Source: Adineta steineri (lineage: Eukaryota; Rotifera; Eurotatoria; Adinetida; Adinetidae). From it: 64,000 nt of DNA. Every line of letters starts with the position of its first letter. Positions within the stretch are counted from its first letter, which is position 1. Of this stretch, positions 62,541-64,000 are shown piece after piece. Position numbers and translations under genes: made by a program. The DNA is taken from NCBI GenBank assembly GCA_905250115.1, contig CAJNOI010000039.1, positions 568,171-632,170 on the forward strand, written 5' to 3'. Below the pieces are notes generated by a model that searched no databases, was not told where the DNA came from, and saw nothing but the letters and a program-made list of their open reading frames with translations.

Positions 62541-64000
62541 TTACTTACGTCCATCGGGTCCTTCAATAGTTGTTGTAGTTGTGTTAACAGTATTTAACCA
62601 AGATGATGAAGGAAGTTTTTGTTGTTGTTGTTGTTGTTGATCACTTTCATTACTACTTAATGATGGAGTACTTGAACGACTACTTGATGTTGTTTTTTGT
62701 ATTGGCTCGCCGGATATTAATGGTGAATGTGCTTGTGTTGAAGAATATAAAGGTACATCAGTTGGTGTTGATGTTGATAAACGAAATGCCATATCATCAT
62801 AATCTATTTTCATTGTAACAGGTAATGAAACACCACGTTCACGTTCACGTATAAGAAGTATTTTTTCTTCTGGACTTAGTTGATGTTCTTCTTGTTCTTC
62901 GATAGGTATTTGATATAAATCAGTTTGTTTTTGTTGTTTTGATGTTGAAGAAGAATTTATTGTTGATGCACAAGTTTTAAAACTATCCGATTCTGATATA
63001 TCAAATGAAAATTCATGTAATGGTCGATTAAATATATCAACTGTATCTGGTCGAATTGGATTATCTTGATTAGTAGAATTTTGTTGTTGTTGTAAAATTG
63101 ATTGAAGTTTAGCAGGATTTGTAGTTCGAACAATTGTCTACAGAAAAGATAAAATGATTCCTTCTTCTTCTCTTTTCAATTCTTAACATTTATGAACCAT
63201 AAGAAAATGTCATAAAAAATAAATGCTAACAAATTTATCTTCATGAATAATTTATATATAATTATTAAGAAAAAAAATACTTCATAAATAAATTAGTTTT
63301 TAATCAATAAGATTTAGAATTTTTTGTTACATGAATTATGAAAAATTCTAAGCTAATATTTGTACATAAGTCATATCTGATGAAAATGTTTTTTAACCTT
63401 GGATTAAGATTTATTTTGATAAAAAAAAGGTTATGAATGTCGCTTATCTGAAGTATCCTTTTTCATATATAATAACTTTTATCCTCTTCTGATTAACTCG
63501 AATTTAATTTTATAAACATACTTTAGTTTTAACTGTTGTTGCTGATTGATTTTTCTCATCTTCATCATCAGCAAATCCTGAATGATTACTATCATCATCA
63601 TCAGCTGATGGTTTCCATAAACCAGGATATCCTGGTATAATATAAACATCATCTGATTGAGGTTTTGTTGAAAATGAACTACTATTGGAAATATCATAAC
63701 GTTGATAAGTTTGATCATATTTATCAGATAAATCATTATTTTGTTGTGTTATTTCATCCATAATACGATAAAGATTTGATATATCCGATGGTTCAAATTC
63801 ATTAAAATTTTCATCATCAACATCTTCATCTGTACTAATAGCATCTTCATTTTTTCGTTCTTCGGGATTATTTTTTTGTAAATGTATATCATCGGAAAAT
63901 GAAGTTAAATTTTCTGTCGCATCTAATTCTGTTAAATCATCATCTTTTATTGCAACTTGATTGTTAGCAATAAATGGTTCTGGTAAAACTTGTTGTTGTT
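62541..64000 (-). CDS. unrecognised polar, acidic protein (5' end beyond window)
   Basis: Two exons, 63522 to beyond 64000 and 62541-63137, join in phase 0 across a 384-bp intron; about 357 residues are visible. The first visible part is strongly acidic (DEDVDDENFNEFEPSD, ADDDDSNHSGFADDEDE) with a distinctive IIPGYPGLWKPS. The second has RPDTVDIFNRPLHEFSFDIS, LSPEEKILLIRERERGVSLP and KIDYDDMAFRLSTSTP, then a Gln run and Ser/Thr-rich end. There is no membrane segment. The last codons GRK-stop overlap a perfect donor (C/GTAAGT), so the protein either ends here or splices onward. No downstream exon is visible before the next gene, so the stop is preferred. Family unknown. Confidence 0.55.

Overview
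The window is AT-rich metazoan nuclear DNA with dense genes and small GT-AG introns (mostly 45-110 bp), and it reads best as a bdelloid rotifer scaffold. The animal assignment rests on Wnt, metabotropic glutamate receptor, tetraspanin, HEY, CLN7 and a bifunctional Glu/Pro-tRNA synthetase. The rotifer assignment is inference. It rests on intron size, compactness, strong splice acceptors sitting at start codons (bdelloids use spliced-leader trans-splicing), and TGTGGG-like G-rich motifs, which resemble the telomere repeat reported for a bdelloid. A run of exactly 100 N (34332-34431) marks an assembly join.

Left part (1-34 kb) is a gene-rich arm. From left to right it holds a tetraspanin (cut by the edge), a claudin/PMP22-like four-TM protein, Asterix (WDR83OS), an axonemal dynein light-intermediate-chain protein, RAMAC, an alpha/alpha-toroid enzyme-like protein, a Gfo/Idh/MocA oxidoreductase, an unrecognised single-pass membrane protein, a 650-aa intronless protein, a Wnt ligand and an 11-exon metabotropic glutamate receptor-like class C GPCR. 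A very compact housekeeping cluster follows: NDUFAF8, EMC7, an unrecognised minus-strand gene, LYRM2, AGPS and NAA20, then CYB5D2 (neuferricin) on the other strand.

Middle part (34.4-47.6 kb) is a repeat island of a different character. It contains scrambled PSME4/PA200 proteasome-activator pseudogene pieces on both strands, three copies of a repeat that carries ion-pump-like exons, six small foldbacks with GGGTGTGGG/CCCACACCC arms, one intact 5S rRNA gene lying between two of those foldbacks, low-complexity arrays, an inverted-module repeat, and one plausible live gene for a small secreted cysteine-rich protein with a TATA box.

Right part (47.6-64 kb) returns to ordinary genes. These are EPRS1 (with an internal alternative first exon that would make a stand-alone prolyl-tRNA synthetase), HEY, a peptide-receptor-like class A GPCR, MFSD8/CLN7, a lamin-tail-domain protein, and an unrecognised polar protein cut by the right edge.

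Exon structures were assembled by hand from GT/AG sites. In every multi-exon model whose two ends are both in the window, exon lengths sum to a multiple of three. Family names come from recalled family sequences, not from a search.
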